From NCBI GenBank assembly GCA_964533785.1, contig CAZHNG010000091.1, forward strand, positions 1 through 20,841: a DNA stretch of 20,841 bases. The letters run 5' to 3'. The notes beneath the pieces are model-generated. The model made no database searches. It was not told where the DNA came from and saw only the letters and a list, made by a program, of their open reading frames with translations. This DNA is from JANQRV01 sp964533785 (GTDB lineage: Bacteria; Bacteroidota; Bacteroidia; Chitinophagales; Saprospiraceae). This document shows positions 8,288 through 15,623 of the stretch, one piece after another. Both the position numbers and the translations under genes were made by a program. Every line of letters begins with the position of its first letter. Position 1 is the first letter of the stretch.

Positions 8288-9337
8288 TTAAACATACTCG
8301 AGCTTTTGAATTACTTCGGTAAGTTTGTTACTGGGAGGAATACCTGTGCCAGTATATTGGTCAATCTGCTGTATCGCCTGTCTTAGGTTAAGCTTTTCCT
8401 GTAATTGAGCCAGGTAAATTCCTTGCCGGTCAAAATATTGCGCCAGGTATTCCTGTTCCGTTTGTCCCGGCGTAGGGATTAGTATCGCTTTTTTCTTAAG
8501 AGCCGCCAGATCCATGATACTGCTATAACCAGATCTGCAAACGACTATTTTTGAGGCGCAAATAGACTCATTCAGCTCATCACTATTCATGAACGGGATG
8601 ATGGTGAGATGACCACTGGTTATTGCTGTATTTTCCTTTTTATATTTGCCTTGTACGATCAAAGTTCTTAGTTTTAAAGAACGTAGTTGAGGAATAAGTT
8701 CTTTTTCGAGAAAAGTTCTTTGTGGTTCCGGACCGGAAAGAATTACAATGATTTCGAATCGGGATTTGCGGTCTATTATTTGCATTCGGCTAAGCGGTCC
8801 AATATAGCATGCCTCGAATGAAGGTACCGGCTGGGATAGTTGTCCGGATAAACCGGTGCCTGCAGCGTAGTCAGGTACCCAACAATCATTAAATTGCCGG
8901 ATTACCCAGTGGTGTAAGCTGTTGACTGTTTTTTTGAAAATGAAGGGCAGGATAATATTCAATTGGTGTGTTATATAAACACAATAAGCTTTTGAGGAAA
9001 AACAACCCAACCTGTTATCTGAAAGTATGATGTCAAAGGACTCTTTCTTCAGTATAGATCGCAGTAAAAAATGTTCTCTTAATACGACGACCATAAGCTT
9101 GGGAGCTTGCAGCGCCATGTTAAGCAACATATTTTTGAGTGGATAGCGAATATTATATGGCGGAAATTCGTGATATGGTAGTTGAGGAAATTCTTGCCGT
9201 AGTAATTTTAGGGAAGATCCCGAACCACCAAGCGTAACCGGGAAATTCTGTCGTTTTAATTCACGAATTAAAGGGATACAGCGGGTGGCGTGCCCTAATC
9301 CCCAGTCTAAAACAGTTACCAGTACCTTCTTAGCCAT
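8288..9337 (-). CDS. GT-B fold glycosyltransferase, MurG/GT28-like
   Basis: The 349-residue protein starts with KVLVTVLDWGLGHATRCIPLIREL, the glycine-rich N-terminal loop of GT-B enzymes. It ends with a nucleotide-sugar-binding half: FMNSDELNESICASKIVVCRSGYSSIMDLAALKKKAILIPTPGQTEQEYLAQYF. That order resembles the MurG / UDP-GlcNAc transferase superfamily, and this stand-alone form is common in Bacteroidota. It has no signal peptide; the segment around 75-95 is hydrophobic and could contact the inner membrane. Donor and acceptor are unknown. The nearby patatin lipoprotein and, further off, the heptose and rhamnose precursor genes suggest surface glycan or lipid glycosylation, but that is only context. 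Confidence 0.8.
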   Translation of the reverse strand: MAKKVLVTVLDWGLGHATRCIPLIRELKRQNFPVTLGGSGSSLKLLRQEFPQLPYHEFPPYNIRYPLKNMLLNMALQAPKLMVVVLREHFLLRSILKKESFDIILSDNRLGCFSSKAYCVYITHQLNIILPFIFKKTVNSLHHWVIRQFNDCWVPDYAAGTGLSGQLSQPVPSFEACYIGPLSRMQIIDRKSRFEIIVILSGPEPQRTFLEKELIPQLRSLKLRTLIVQGKYKKENTAITSGHLTIIPFMNSDELNESICASKIVVCRSGYSSIMDLAALKKKAILIPTPGQTEQEYLAQYFDRQGIYLAQLQEKLNLRQAIQQIDQYTGTGIPPSNKLTEVIQKLEYV

Positions 9338-9351
9338 TTAAATACAAAATA

Positions 9352-9447
9352 ATGAAATACAAAATTTTAAGGATAACCATAATCGTAATAATAGGAATGT
9401 TCATGCTTACCTGCCGGGCAGCAGATTGTGGTTGTCCTATGCATTAG
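9352..9447 (+). CDS. Putative 31-residue small lipoprotein
   Basis: ATG at 9352 to TAG at 9445-9447 encodes 31 residues. They form a basic start (MKYKILR), a hydrophobic run of about 13 residues, the lipobox-like FMLTC with Cys21, and a short cysteine-rich tail ending DCGCPMH. The layout is that of a lipoprotein whose mature part is only 11 residues. The gene lies divergent to the glycosyltransferase, with 14 bp between start codons, and convergent with the RNase gene. I do not recognise the family and see no promoter match. A chance short frame is possible, but the signal-like composition and C-x-C tail favour a real gene. Confidence 0.45.
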   Translation: MKYKILRITIIVIIGMFMLTCRAADCGCPMH

Positions 9448-9501
9448 ACTGGTCTCCCTATTAGATATCAGATTAAAATTGCCAACCCTGCATAAATGAG
9501 A

Positions 9502-11091
9502 TCATGAGTTAGACAGGCTAGCGCTAAGCCTTATTTCATCCTTGTTTTCGTCAAAAAAACGGTACTTGGTCAATGGATAATCCGTTTTGGCTTTGATCCT
9601 TATCCACTTATGGTGTTTTTTCAACCACTTTATTTGAAAAGGAAAAAAACCTTTAGTCAAATAAGCGTGTATGAAAGGGTGAACGTACAAAGTGATCTTA
9701 GACTTAGGTCTGGACTGGGCTACGAAATTTAAATCTCTTTCAATGTCATCCGTAATCAGGATAGTAGCATTCACTTTTCCTGAGCCATCGCAGGTTGGAC
9801 AAGTTTCGGCCGTATTGATCTTAATTTCCGGCTTCACCCGCTGGCGGGTTATCTGCATCAAGCCAAATTTGCTTAATTGCAGGATCGTATGTTGAGCGCG
9901 GTCTTTTTTCATAAACTCTTTCATTGACTTATACAGTTTCTTTCTGTGTTCAGTATTTTTCATGTCAATGAAATCGATGATAATAATGCCGCCGATATCT
10001 CTTAGTCTTAACTGTCGTGCAATTTCTTGGGCAGCTTCCAAATTGACTTTTAGGACGGTATCTTCTTGGTGGCGGCTGCCGACCTTATGACCACTGTTTA
10101 CATCAATAACATGCATGGCTTCCGTATGCTCGATCACCAAATAAGCACCACTGGACATGGTGGCTGTTTTGCCAAAGGAGGTTTTGATCTGTTTGGAAAC
10201 GCCATGTGAATCGAAGATCGGACGTTTTGAACGGTGGTAGTTTAAAATTTTGATCTGCTCCGGAGAAATGGAAGAGAGGTAGTTCTTTATGTTTTGGTGA
10301 AGCTGTTTATCGTTAACGACTATTTTATTGAAAGAATCAGTGAGCAGATCACGCAGGATACTCGAGGTTTTGTCCAGTTCACTCAGTAGTTTGATCGGAG
10401 GTTTGGCCTTGTGCAGTTGGGAAAATATTTCTTCCCACTTTACTAGGATCTCTTGAAGTTCTTCGTGTAAATCAGCTGCTTTTTTACCTTCCGCCGCAGT
10501 CCGGACAATAACGCTAAAGTTTTTGGGTTTCATAGACTCGATCAAAGCCTTCAACCTTTTTCTTTCTTCAGCATTGGATATTTTCTTTGATACGGCGATT
10601 ACGTTGTTAAACGGGGTAATAACGAGGTAGCGACCGGGGATGGTCAGCTCACAACTTAGACGGGGACCTTTCGTTGAAATGGGCTCTTTTAAGACCTGTA
10701 CAAGAATCTGTTGTTTCTTCTTGAGTACCTGGTCAATTTTACCGGTTTTAATAATTTCAGGTTCTATTTGGAAATTATCGAGCAGGTGCGTTTTTAAGCT
10801 TCCATTGATCGAGCGGTTGGTGAATGTGATCAATGACTTTAACTTAGGGCCAAGATCCGTATAATGTAAAAACGCATCCTTTTTGTGACCAATGTCTACA
10901 AAGGCTGCATTAAGACCTGGCATTAAACGCTTTACTGTACCCAGGAAAATGTCTCCGACACTAAAATTGTTGTTCGTTTTTTGGTATTGTAGTTCGACCA
11001 GTTTAGAGTCTTCTAAAAGGGCTATTTCAACTACTTCTGGGGTGGAATTAATGATTAATTCTTTTTCCACATAAAATGCTTTTACGGACAT
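9502..11091 (-). CDS. rng: Ribonuclease E/G family endoribonuclease (short, RNase G-like)
   Basis: This endoribonuclease is expected to cut single-stranded RNA in mRNA decay and rRNA processing. With the ATG at 11091 it has 529 residues; a GTG at 11106 would add five. It opens with KELIINSTPEVVEIALLED and an S1 domain (VGDIFLGTVKRLMPGLNAAFVDIG). The catalytic region has Asp330 and Asn332 in HVIDVNSGHK and Asp373/Asp376 in IIIIDFIDM, matching the Mg-binding residues of RNase E. The zinc-link CPTCDGSG follows near 434, then a C-terminal small domain. No long disordered scaffold tail is present, so it is RNase G-like in size. The gap before its start is unusually long (about 650 bp). Confidence 0.95.
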   Translation of the reverse strand: MSVKAFYVEKELIINSTPEVVEIALLEDSKLVELQYQKTNNNFSVGDIFLGTVKRLMPGLNAAFVDIGHKKDAFLHYTDLGPKLKSLITFTNRSINGSLKTHLLDNFQIEPEIIKTGKIDQVLKKKQQILVQVLKEPISTKGPRLSCELTIPGRYLVITPFNNVIAVSKKISNAEERKRLKALIESMKPKNFSVIVRTAAEGKKAADLHEELQEILVKWEEIFSQLHKAKPPIKLLSELDKTSSILRDLLTDSFNKIVVNDKQLHQNIKNYLSSISPEQIKILNYHRSKRPIFDSHGVSKQIKTSFGKTATMSSGAYLVIEHTEAMHVIDVNSGHKVGSRHQEDTVLKVNLEAAQEIARQLRLRDIGGIIIIDFIDMKNTEHRKKLYKSMKEFMKKDRAQHTILQLSKFGLMQITRQRVKPEIKINTAETCPTCDGSGKVNATILITDDIERDLNFVAQSRPKSKITLYVHPFIHAYLTKGFFPFQIKWLKKHHKWIRIKAKTDYPLTKYRFFDENKDEIRLSASLSNS

Positions 11092-11226
11092 GAATACCGG
11101 CGACACGCATTAGCTAGGCAAGAAACGATTGGTTTCAATGAAATGTACGTCAATTCTCCCTGCGACTTAAAAGATTAGCAAGGTTGAAAGCATAATATCG
11201 TTATTCATCAAAACACTGTGATAACC

Positions 11227-11266
11227 CCCACCCCATACAATTGCATTAATTTCGTATCGTGGTGGG
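11227..11266. repeat. Two-part hairpin upstream of the RNase E/G gene
   Basis: CCCACC (11227-11232) pairs with GGTGGG (11261-11266), and inside it ATAC (11235-11238) pairs with GTAT (11254-11257) around a 15-base loop. The internal loop is CC on one side and CGT on the other. It lies about 135 bp before the RNase start codon and is notably GC-rich for this AT-rich stretch. Confidence 0.4.
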
Positions 11267-11655
11267 TTGCATTGTTAAATAAAATACTTTTGCATTCGTC
11301 TAACAATAATACCGAATGACCAATTGGGGTAATTACGCTTCAATGCATAAAAATCACCCTGTTTTATGAGTCATTTATGGTATAATTTGGGTTTAAGGGT
11401 AATAAATTTCTTATGGTCTTTGAGGTTAATCAATCGTTTGTTTTTAGAAAAATTGCCCCTTAATTTGAAATTTCAGGTGTAAATTATCCTCAATGGTTTA
11501 GAAAGAGATTGCTTTACACGAGTAATTTTTTCGGTTTTGCTCACTATTAAAAACTCCTTCTTAAGCTTGATTGGCTTAAGGTGTTGTAAGATCTTGATTT
11601 TCGGGACGAGCAATATTTTCTTTTACCTAAATGTACTGAACTTTTGTTTAATAAG

Positions 11656-11694
11656 ACATTGGTATTTACAGGTCATAAAAGTAAATACCAATGT
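11656..11694. repeat. Perfect 14-bp inverted repeat
   Basis: ACATTGGTATTTAC at 11656-11669 is the exact reverse complement of GTAAATACCAATGT at 11681-11694, separated by 11 bases. It begins 52 bp beyond the stop of the bS22-like gene on the minus strand. No T-run follows on either strand, so it is not a textbook intrinsic terminator. It could be a 3'-end stabilising hairpin or a protein-binding palindrome. Confidence 0.55.
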
Positions 11695-11720
11695 ACCATT
11701 CAGTAATAAATGTGTATCGA

Positions 11721-11734
11721 CGGCAGTTATGCCG
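11721..11734 (-). repeat. Short GC-rich hairpin just after the bS22-like gene
   Basis: CGGCA and TGCCG form a 5-bp stem around a 4-base loop, 11 bp past the stop codon of the 31-aa gene. Only short A/T-mixed sequence follows. Together with the 14-bp palindrome it may form the 3' end of the HU-TPR-bS22 transcript. Confidence 0.25.
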
Positions 11735-11745
11735 GGATAATGAAA

Positions 11746-11841
11746 TTATTTATTTTTCTTTTTATGGCGATTTTTACGTAGCCTCTTTTTTCTTTTGTGC
11801 GTTGCAATCTTATGTCTTTTACGCTTTTTTCCACACGGCAT
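11746..11841 (-). CDS. bS22/AURKAIP1-COX24-like small basic ribosomal protein
   Basis: ATG at 11841-11839 to TAA at 11748-11746 encodes 31 residues, beginning MPCGKKRKRHKIATHKRKKR and ending NRHKKKNK. Twenty-one residues are Lys, Arg or His. The G-K-K-R-K-R-H-K-x-x-T-H-K-R-K-K-R-L-R-K-N-R-H-K-K-K core matches the AURKAIP1/COX24 domain proteins I know from Bacteroidota. Relatives of these are bS22 of mycobacterial ribosomes and mS38 of mitochondrial ribosomes, which bind the small subunit. The gene sits 34 bp after the TPR gene on the same strand and is probably co-transcribed with it and HU. It is short enough for gene finders to miss. A plus-strand frame over the same bases is its shadow. 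Assignment is by sequence memory, not by a search. Confidence 0.8.
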   Translation of the reverse strand: MPCGKKRKRHKIATHKRKKRLRKNRHKKKNK

Positions 11842-11875
11842 ATGAATCTATCTTTATTAAGTTTTTAAATTGATT

Positions 11876-12655
11876 TTATTCTGAACATCTTTCCTGATAC
11901 AATGCAGCCTGTTCTGTATTTCCAGCATTTTGGTGTGCCTGGGCTAACAGGCAAACGGCATTTTTGTTATCGGCCTCTATTTCAAGGACTTGATTTAATC
12001 TTTCAATTGCCCTTTCAAATTGACCGGTTCTAATGGCGAGCCGGGCAAGTTGATTGAGCACTTGAGTATTTTGGGGATTTTCCTCATTTAAATTCCGTAA
12101 CATCAAGATCCCTCGCATTGGATTATCTGATGGCGGATTTTCCACGTAGGTTAATGCTAAATTAACTTTGTTTCCTACATTTTCAGGATTAATGGAAATT
12201 GCCTTTTCAAACGCTGAAATTGCCTTTTCAATACAAAATTCCCGGACTTTTTCCTCCTGTGATTGCTGCAGACAAAGCACGAAAGTAGTGCCCGTAATTG
12301 ACCACGCTTCCTCTGTGTTGTCTTGTAAGGCAATTTGTTCTGCGTAATGACCTGATACCGAAGGATATCCAAAGTCATACCACTTTTTGGACAACTGTTT
12401 ATATTGATCGACCTTCAAACTGTCGGCAATAATTCCTTCTAATTGTTCCTCCAATAAAAGAATTTCTCCCAACTGACTACTTTTTAGGGATTCTTTCGCG
12501 TCCCGGATGAGCACGGCTGCACTCGTACGCTGCACCGATGTTGCTCTGTTTTCGCTAAAAACCTTTTGATCATCTGTCTTAGTTTCACAACCAAAATACA
12601 AAATCCCAAGTAAAACGACTGACCCGATGATCAAGCCCCATTGTCCTTTCGTCAT
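11876..12655 (-). CDS. TPR-repeat protein with N-terminal membrane or lipid anchor
   Basis: The 259-residue protein begins with a hydrophobic segment (residues 7-22) followed by GCETK, where Cys23 could be lipidated, although Y-F-G-C is a weak lipobox; otherwise the segment is a signal anchor. The rest is helical. From about residue 105 to the end there are tandem tetratricopeptide units, for example EKAISAFEKAISINPENVGNKVNLALTYV, TQVLNQLARLAIRTGQFERAIERLNQVLEIEADNKNAVCLLAQAHQNAGNTEQAALYQE. TPRs mediate protein-protein contacts; the partner is unknown. It lies 45 bp after HU and 34 bp before the bS22-like gene, consistent with one transcript. Confidence 0.85.
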   Translation of the reverse strand: MTKGQWGLIIGSVVLLGILYFGCETKTDDQKVFSENRATSVQRTSAAVLIRDAKESLKSSQLGEILLLEEQLEGIIADSLKVDQYKQLSKKWYDFGYPSVSGHYAEQIALQDNTEEAWSITGTTFVLCLQQSQEEKVREFCIEKAISAFEKAISINPENVGNKVNLALTYVENPPSDNPMRGILMLRNLNEENPQNTQVLNQLARLAIRTGQFERAIERLNQVLEIEADNKNAVCLLAQAHQNAGNTEQAALYQERCSE

Positions 12656-12700
12656 ATCTTTATCAGATCTGGCAGCTGAAGATAAAAATTATCCCACTTA

Positions 12701-13009
12701 TTATTCTTTATCCTTTGCCGGTAATTCCTTTACATTTTCCTTTACCTGCTCAACGAATATTTTGGCAGGTTTGAAAGCAGGGATGTAATGTTCCGGAATT
12801 TCGATAGCAATATTTTTCTTAATATGGCGACCAATTTTCTTGGCTCTTTTCTTTACAATAAATGATCCGAACCCGCGGATGTATACATTTTCTCCTTCTC
12901 CTAATGAATCTTTCACTTCCTTAAAAAAGGTCTCCAAAGTTACTAATACATCTACCTTTGGAACACCTGTTTTGTCCGAAATTGCTGTAACTAGATCAGC
13001 TTTTCTCAT
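12701..13009 (-). CDS. HU/IHF-family DNA-binding protein
   Basis: The 102-residue protein has the HU/IHF layout: an N-terminal helical dimerisation part (RKADLVTAISDKTGVPKVDVLVTLETFFKEV), the signature ENVYIRGFGSFIVKKRAKKIGR, and the DNA-binding arm with P-A-F-K-P-A-K near the end. An acidic/basic tail (VKELPAKDKE) goes slightly beyond the ~90-residue norm. It acts as a dimer that bends DNA and shapes the nucleoid. No perfect -7 box is upstream; GAAATTTG on the minus strand near 13070 is one base off. It is probably first in a transcript with the TPR and bS22-like genes. HU versus IHF subtype cannot be told. Confidence 0.95.
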   Translation of the reverse strand: MRKADLVTAISDKTGVPKVDVLVTLETFFKEVKDSLGEGENVYIRGFGSFIVKKRAKKIGRHIKKNIAIEIPEHYIPAFKPAKIFVEQVKENVKELPAKDKE

Positions 13010-13217
13010 TGTTACTGATTGGTTTATAGAAAGTTATGGATAAAATTTCACGTTTTCCAAAACGAGAGGCAAATTTCGTAATTTTATTCCTTAATGAAAA
13101 AAAATATTTAGCTATTTTTTATTTTTTTTGTCTAATTTTCAAGTGCTTAGCAATCCATTGTACAACAACATCAGTTCTAATCTGGTTGTATCAGTCTATT
13201 ATTCCTAAGAATTGAAC

Positions 13218-13225
13218 TACATTTG
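13218..13225 (+). promoter_or_regulatory. -7 box upstream of hldD
   Basis: TACATTTG matches TAnnTTTG. It lies 13 bp before the ATG at 13239. Because it sits inside the longer frame that begins with TTG at 13212, it argues against that upstream start. No clear -33 TTTG is visible at the usual distance. Confidence 0.45.
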
Positions 13226-13238
13226 CCGGACAAAATTG

Positions 13239-14216
13239 ATGAAACAAATTATGATAGTAGTTACGGGTTCAGCCGGATTTATAGGCAGTTGTCTCGTCAG
13301 AAAATTGAATGATGAACAATTCACCAACATTTTATTGGTCGATGATTTTAGTAATTCACAGAAAAATATCAATCTCAAAAACAAGAAGTACGCCGACCAG
13401 ATCCATCGCAGTCAATTCATCAACTGGCTCATAAAAAACGGGGAAGATATCGAGATGCTCTTTCACCTGGGCGCCAGGACCGATACTACAGGAAAAGATC
13501 CGGAAATTTTTGATCACCTTAATTTAAACTACAGCAAGTCGGTCTGGCAATGGTGCAGCCAGTTTAAAATCCCGCTAATTTATGCTTCCAGCGCCGCTAC
13601 CTACGGCTTGGGTGAGGATGGTTTCGAAGACAATCATAAAATCGTTACTCAATTACACCCACTCAACTTATACGGCGAATCCAAAAACGATTTTGACCGC
13701 TGGGTATTACAACAAGAAAAACGACCGCCCTACTGGGTAGGCCTCAAATTCTTCAATGTCTACGGCCCGAACGAATACCATAAAGGACGCATGGCCTCCG
13801 TCATCTTCCACACCGTGAAGCAAATCCAGGCGACCGGTCAGATGAAACTTTTCCGCTCCCACCGTGAAGATGTAAAAGACGGCGAACAAAGCCGCGATTT
13901 CATCTATGTCAAAGATGTGGTCGACGTATGCTATTTTCTCATGCAAAATAAAGTAGAAAACGGACTTTACAACTTAGGTACAGGCCAGGCGCGTACCTTT
14001 TGGGACCTGGCCGTCAATACTTTTCAAGCAATGGGGCTCGAACCTAACATAACCTTCATCGATACGCCTGCCGATATCCGGGATACCTACCAGTATTTTA
14101 CAGAAGCCAATATGAATAAATTGCGTAATGCAGGTTATGACCGTTCTTTTTACAGCCTGGAAGAAGGAATTGGGGATTATGTCAAAAATTATTTGCTGGA
14201 GAAAAAGGTTTGGTAA
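13239..14216 (+). CDS. hldD: ADP-L-glycero-D-manno-heptose 6-epimerase
   Basis: HldD converts ADP-D-glycero-D-manno-heptose to the L,D form used for the inner core of LPS; it is a cytoplasmic short-chain dehydrogenase/reductase that uses bound NADP. The protein has 325 residues from the ATG at 13239, or 321 from 13251. Evidence includes the Rossmann loop VTGSAGFIGS at the N-terminus, FHLGARTDTTG, YASSAATYG, the YxxxK pair in LYGESK, KFFNVYGPNEYHKGRMASV and SRDFIYVKDVV. These substrate-loop features separate HldD from general sugar epimerases. The frame extends to a TTG at 13212, but that start would fall within the -7 box. No other heptose genes are nearby. Confidence 0.93.
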   Translation: MKQIMIVVTGSAGFIGSCLVRKLNDEQFTNILLVDDFSNSQKNINLKNKKYADQIHRSQFINWLIKNGEDIEMLFHLGARTDTTGKDPEIFDHLNLNYSKSVWQWCSQFKIPLIYASSAATYGLGEDGFEDNHKIVTQLHPLNLYGESKNDFDRWVLQQEKRPPYWVGLKFFNVYGPNEYHKGRMASVIFHTVKQIQATGQMKLFRSHREDVKDGEQSRDFIYVKDVVDVCYFLMQNKVENGLYNLGTGQARTFWDLAVNTFQAMGLEPNITFIDTPADIRDTYQYFTEANMNKLRNAGYDRSFYSLEEGIGDYVKNYLLEKKVW

Positions 14217-14287
14217 GTTCATTGAAGCCAAAATAAGGAGACCGTTCTATAAAAACCATAAGTTACTATCTTTAGCCAAAAATTCTT

Positions 14288-15601
14288 TTGACTAGAAAAG
14301 TATCTCGGTTTCGTTCCCGTTTTTTAAGTATTGTATTTTGGTCCATCATTTCCGCTGCTTTTATCGGGCCGGGTACCGTCACTACAGCCGCAAAAGCAGG
14401 TGCTTCCTTCAATCTGGCCCTTTTGTGGGCCTTGGTCTTTTCTATCTTTGCTACTATTGTGTTGCAGGAGGCGGCGGCGCGGATCTCCATTGCTTCCGGT
14501 AAAAGCTTAGGGGAGATTATCACCGCACAGACTACCGGAAATTCCCGTCGTATTGCATTCCTCTTATTTCTTGCCGTTGCCTTTGGTTGCGCGGCTTATC
14601 AGGCAGGGAATATGCTGGGGGCTATCTCCGGCCTGGAATTGTTTACTACCCTGCCTCGATGGATAACGACATCTTCAATATTTTTGGTAGGGAGCGGACT
14701 GCTATTCATTGGCAATTATAAAATTATTGCAAACTTTCTGGGCTTGATCGTAGCAGGTATGGGCGTTGCCTTTGTCTTCGTTGCCTGGAATGCCGACCTG
14801 ACCAGTGCAGCTTCCTATGCTGCTTTTCCGCCACAATTGCCCGACGGTTCTTTATGGTTGGCCATCGGTTTAGTCGGAACCACAATTGTTCCTTATAACC
14901 TGTTCCTAGCCTCTGGTATCAGCCAGGGACAGGATATTCAGGAAATGCGTTGGGGCATCACCGGAGCGGTATTGATCGGCGGATTGATCTCCATTGCCAT
15001 ACTCATTGTAGGTACCCAAACGGTAGGGGAGGAGTTTAGTTTTTCGGCTTTAGCAAATGCCTTGGAAACCGGACTTGGAAATTGGGCCGTCCCTTTCATG
15101 GGGCTGGGCCTTTTTGCCGCTGGTCTCAGCTCTTCCATTACCGCACCTTTGGCGGCGGCAATAACGGCGGGTAGTCTTTTTGACAAAGGGGGAGACTGGG
15201 CACCGGCATCCTGGCGTTTCCGTCTCGTCTGGCTGATCGTTATGCTGACCGGTTATTCCTTTGCCATGCTGAACTTTCAGGCTATTCCGGTCATTATTGC
15301 AGCACAGGCTATTAATGGATTGTTATTGCCCATCGTTACGGTTTATCTGATTTTGACGGTCAATAACCGCGCCTTGCTTGGAGAATACGCCACGAGGGGC
15401 TGGCTCCTCAATAGCCTATTCCTGTTGATCGTCGGGGTCACTTGTTTTCTAGGCCTCAATAATCTCGCAAAAGCATTGACAAGGACGCTTCCCGGCATGG
15501 CTGACTTGCCGCCAGAGGTCTTAAATGGAGGGATATTAATCCTAATCGCCTTCATTTTGTTTTGGATAGTGTGGAAACTCAGAAGAGTATCAAAATCATG
15601 A
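14288..15601 (+). CDS. NRAMP-family transporter with non-canonical metal-binding motifs
   Basis: A 437-residue integral membrane protein with about 11 hydrophobic helices and the NRAMP/SLC11 fold. The frame has a stop at 14273-14275 and no ATG before TM1, so TTG at 14288 must be the start. The TM1 motif that is DPGN in Mn/Fe transporters reads GPGT (Gly27, Thr30, in SAAFIGPGTVTTAAKAGA). The TM6 motif that is MPH reads VPY (Val201-Tyr203, in GLVGTTIVPYNLFLASGI). The Asp, Asn and Met that coordinate the ion and the nearby His are therefore all replaced. This is a divergent branch widespread in Bacteroidota to my knowledge, but its substrate is not known to me. It starts 71 bp after hldD and ends 22 bp before the MutS-like gene. 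Confidence 0.85.
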   Translation: MTRKVSRFRSRFLSIVFWSIISAAFIGPGTVTTAAKAGASFNLALLWALVFSIFATIVLQEAAARISIASGKSLGEIITAQTTGNSRRIAFLLFLAVAFGCAAYQAGNMLGAISGLELFTTLPRWITTSSIFLVGSGLLFIGNYKIIANFLGLIVAGMGVAFVFVAWNADLTSAASYAAFPPQLPDGSLWLAIGLVGTTIVPYNLFLASGISQGQDIQEMRWGITGAVLIGGLISIAILIVGTQTVGEEFSFSALANALETGLGNWAVPFMGLGLFAAGLSSSITAPLAAAITAGSLFDKGGDWAPASWRFRLVWLIVMLTGYSFAMLNFQAIPVIIAAQAINGLLLPIVTVYLILTVNNRALLGEYATRGWLLNSLFLLIVGVTCFLGLNNLAKALTRTLPGMADLPPEVLNGGILILIAFILFWIVWKLRRVSKS

Positions 15602-15623
15602 AAACAGTTTAGGGTATTAAAAC

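Larger units (their letters stand above)
11092..11745. other. Long intergenic region upstream of the RNase E/G gene
   Basis: About 650 bp between the 31-aa ribosomal protein gene and the RNase gene hold no convincing coding sequence. Short frames exist on the plus strand, but their composition looks random. What can be seen are a GC-rich hairpin at 11227-11266, a perfect 14-bp inverted repeat at 11656-11694, a short hairpin at 11721-11734, and a plus-strand TACTTTTG at 11285-11292 with no gene behind it. I found no consensus promoter for the RNase; the nearest is TACATTTC on the minus strand at 11147-11140, one base off the -7 consensus. If transcription starts far up, this would be a long structured leader. 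Confidence 0.5.

Noticed and set aside
8227..8295. The longer N-terminus of the patatin protein starting at 8295
   Set aside because: It would put 23 residues before a perfect lipoprotein signal peptide, overlap the upstream gene and include the promoter boxes.
11285..11292. TACTTTTG as a plus-strand promoter
   Set aside because: No credible gene follows on the plus strand and no -33 element stands at the right distance; in AT-rich DNA such a match is expected by chance.
11537..11740. A 67-codon plus-strand frame in the long gap before the RNase gene
   Set aside because: It runs through the 14-bp inverted repeat, has random-looking AT-driven composition, no promoter at a sensible distance and no recognisable domain.
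11691..11873. A 60-codon plus-strand frame over the bS22-like gene
   Set aside because: It is the exact opposite strand of the Lys/Arg-rich gene; its Phe/Tyr richness is just the complement of AAA/AAG codons.
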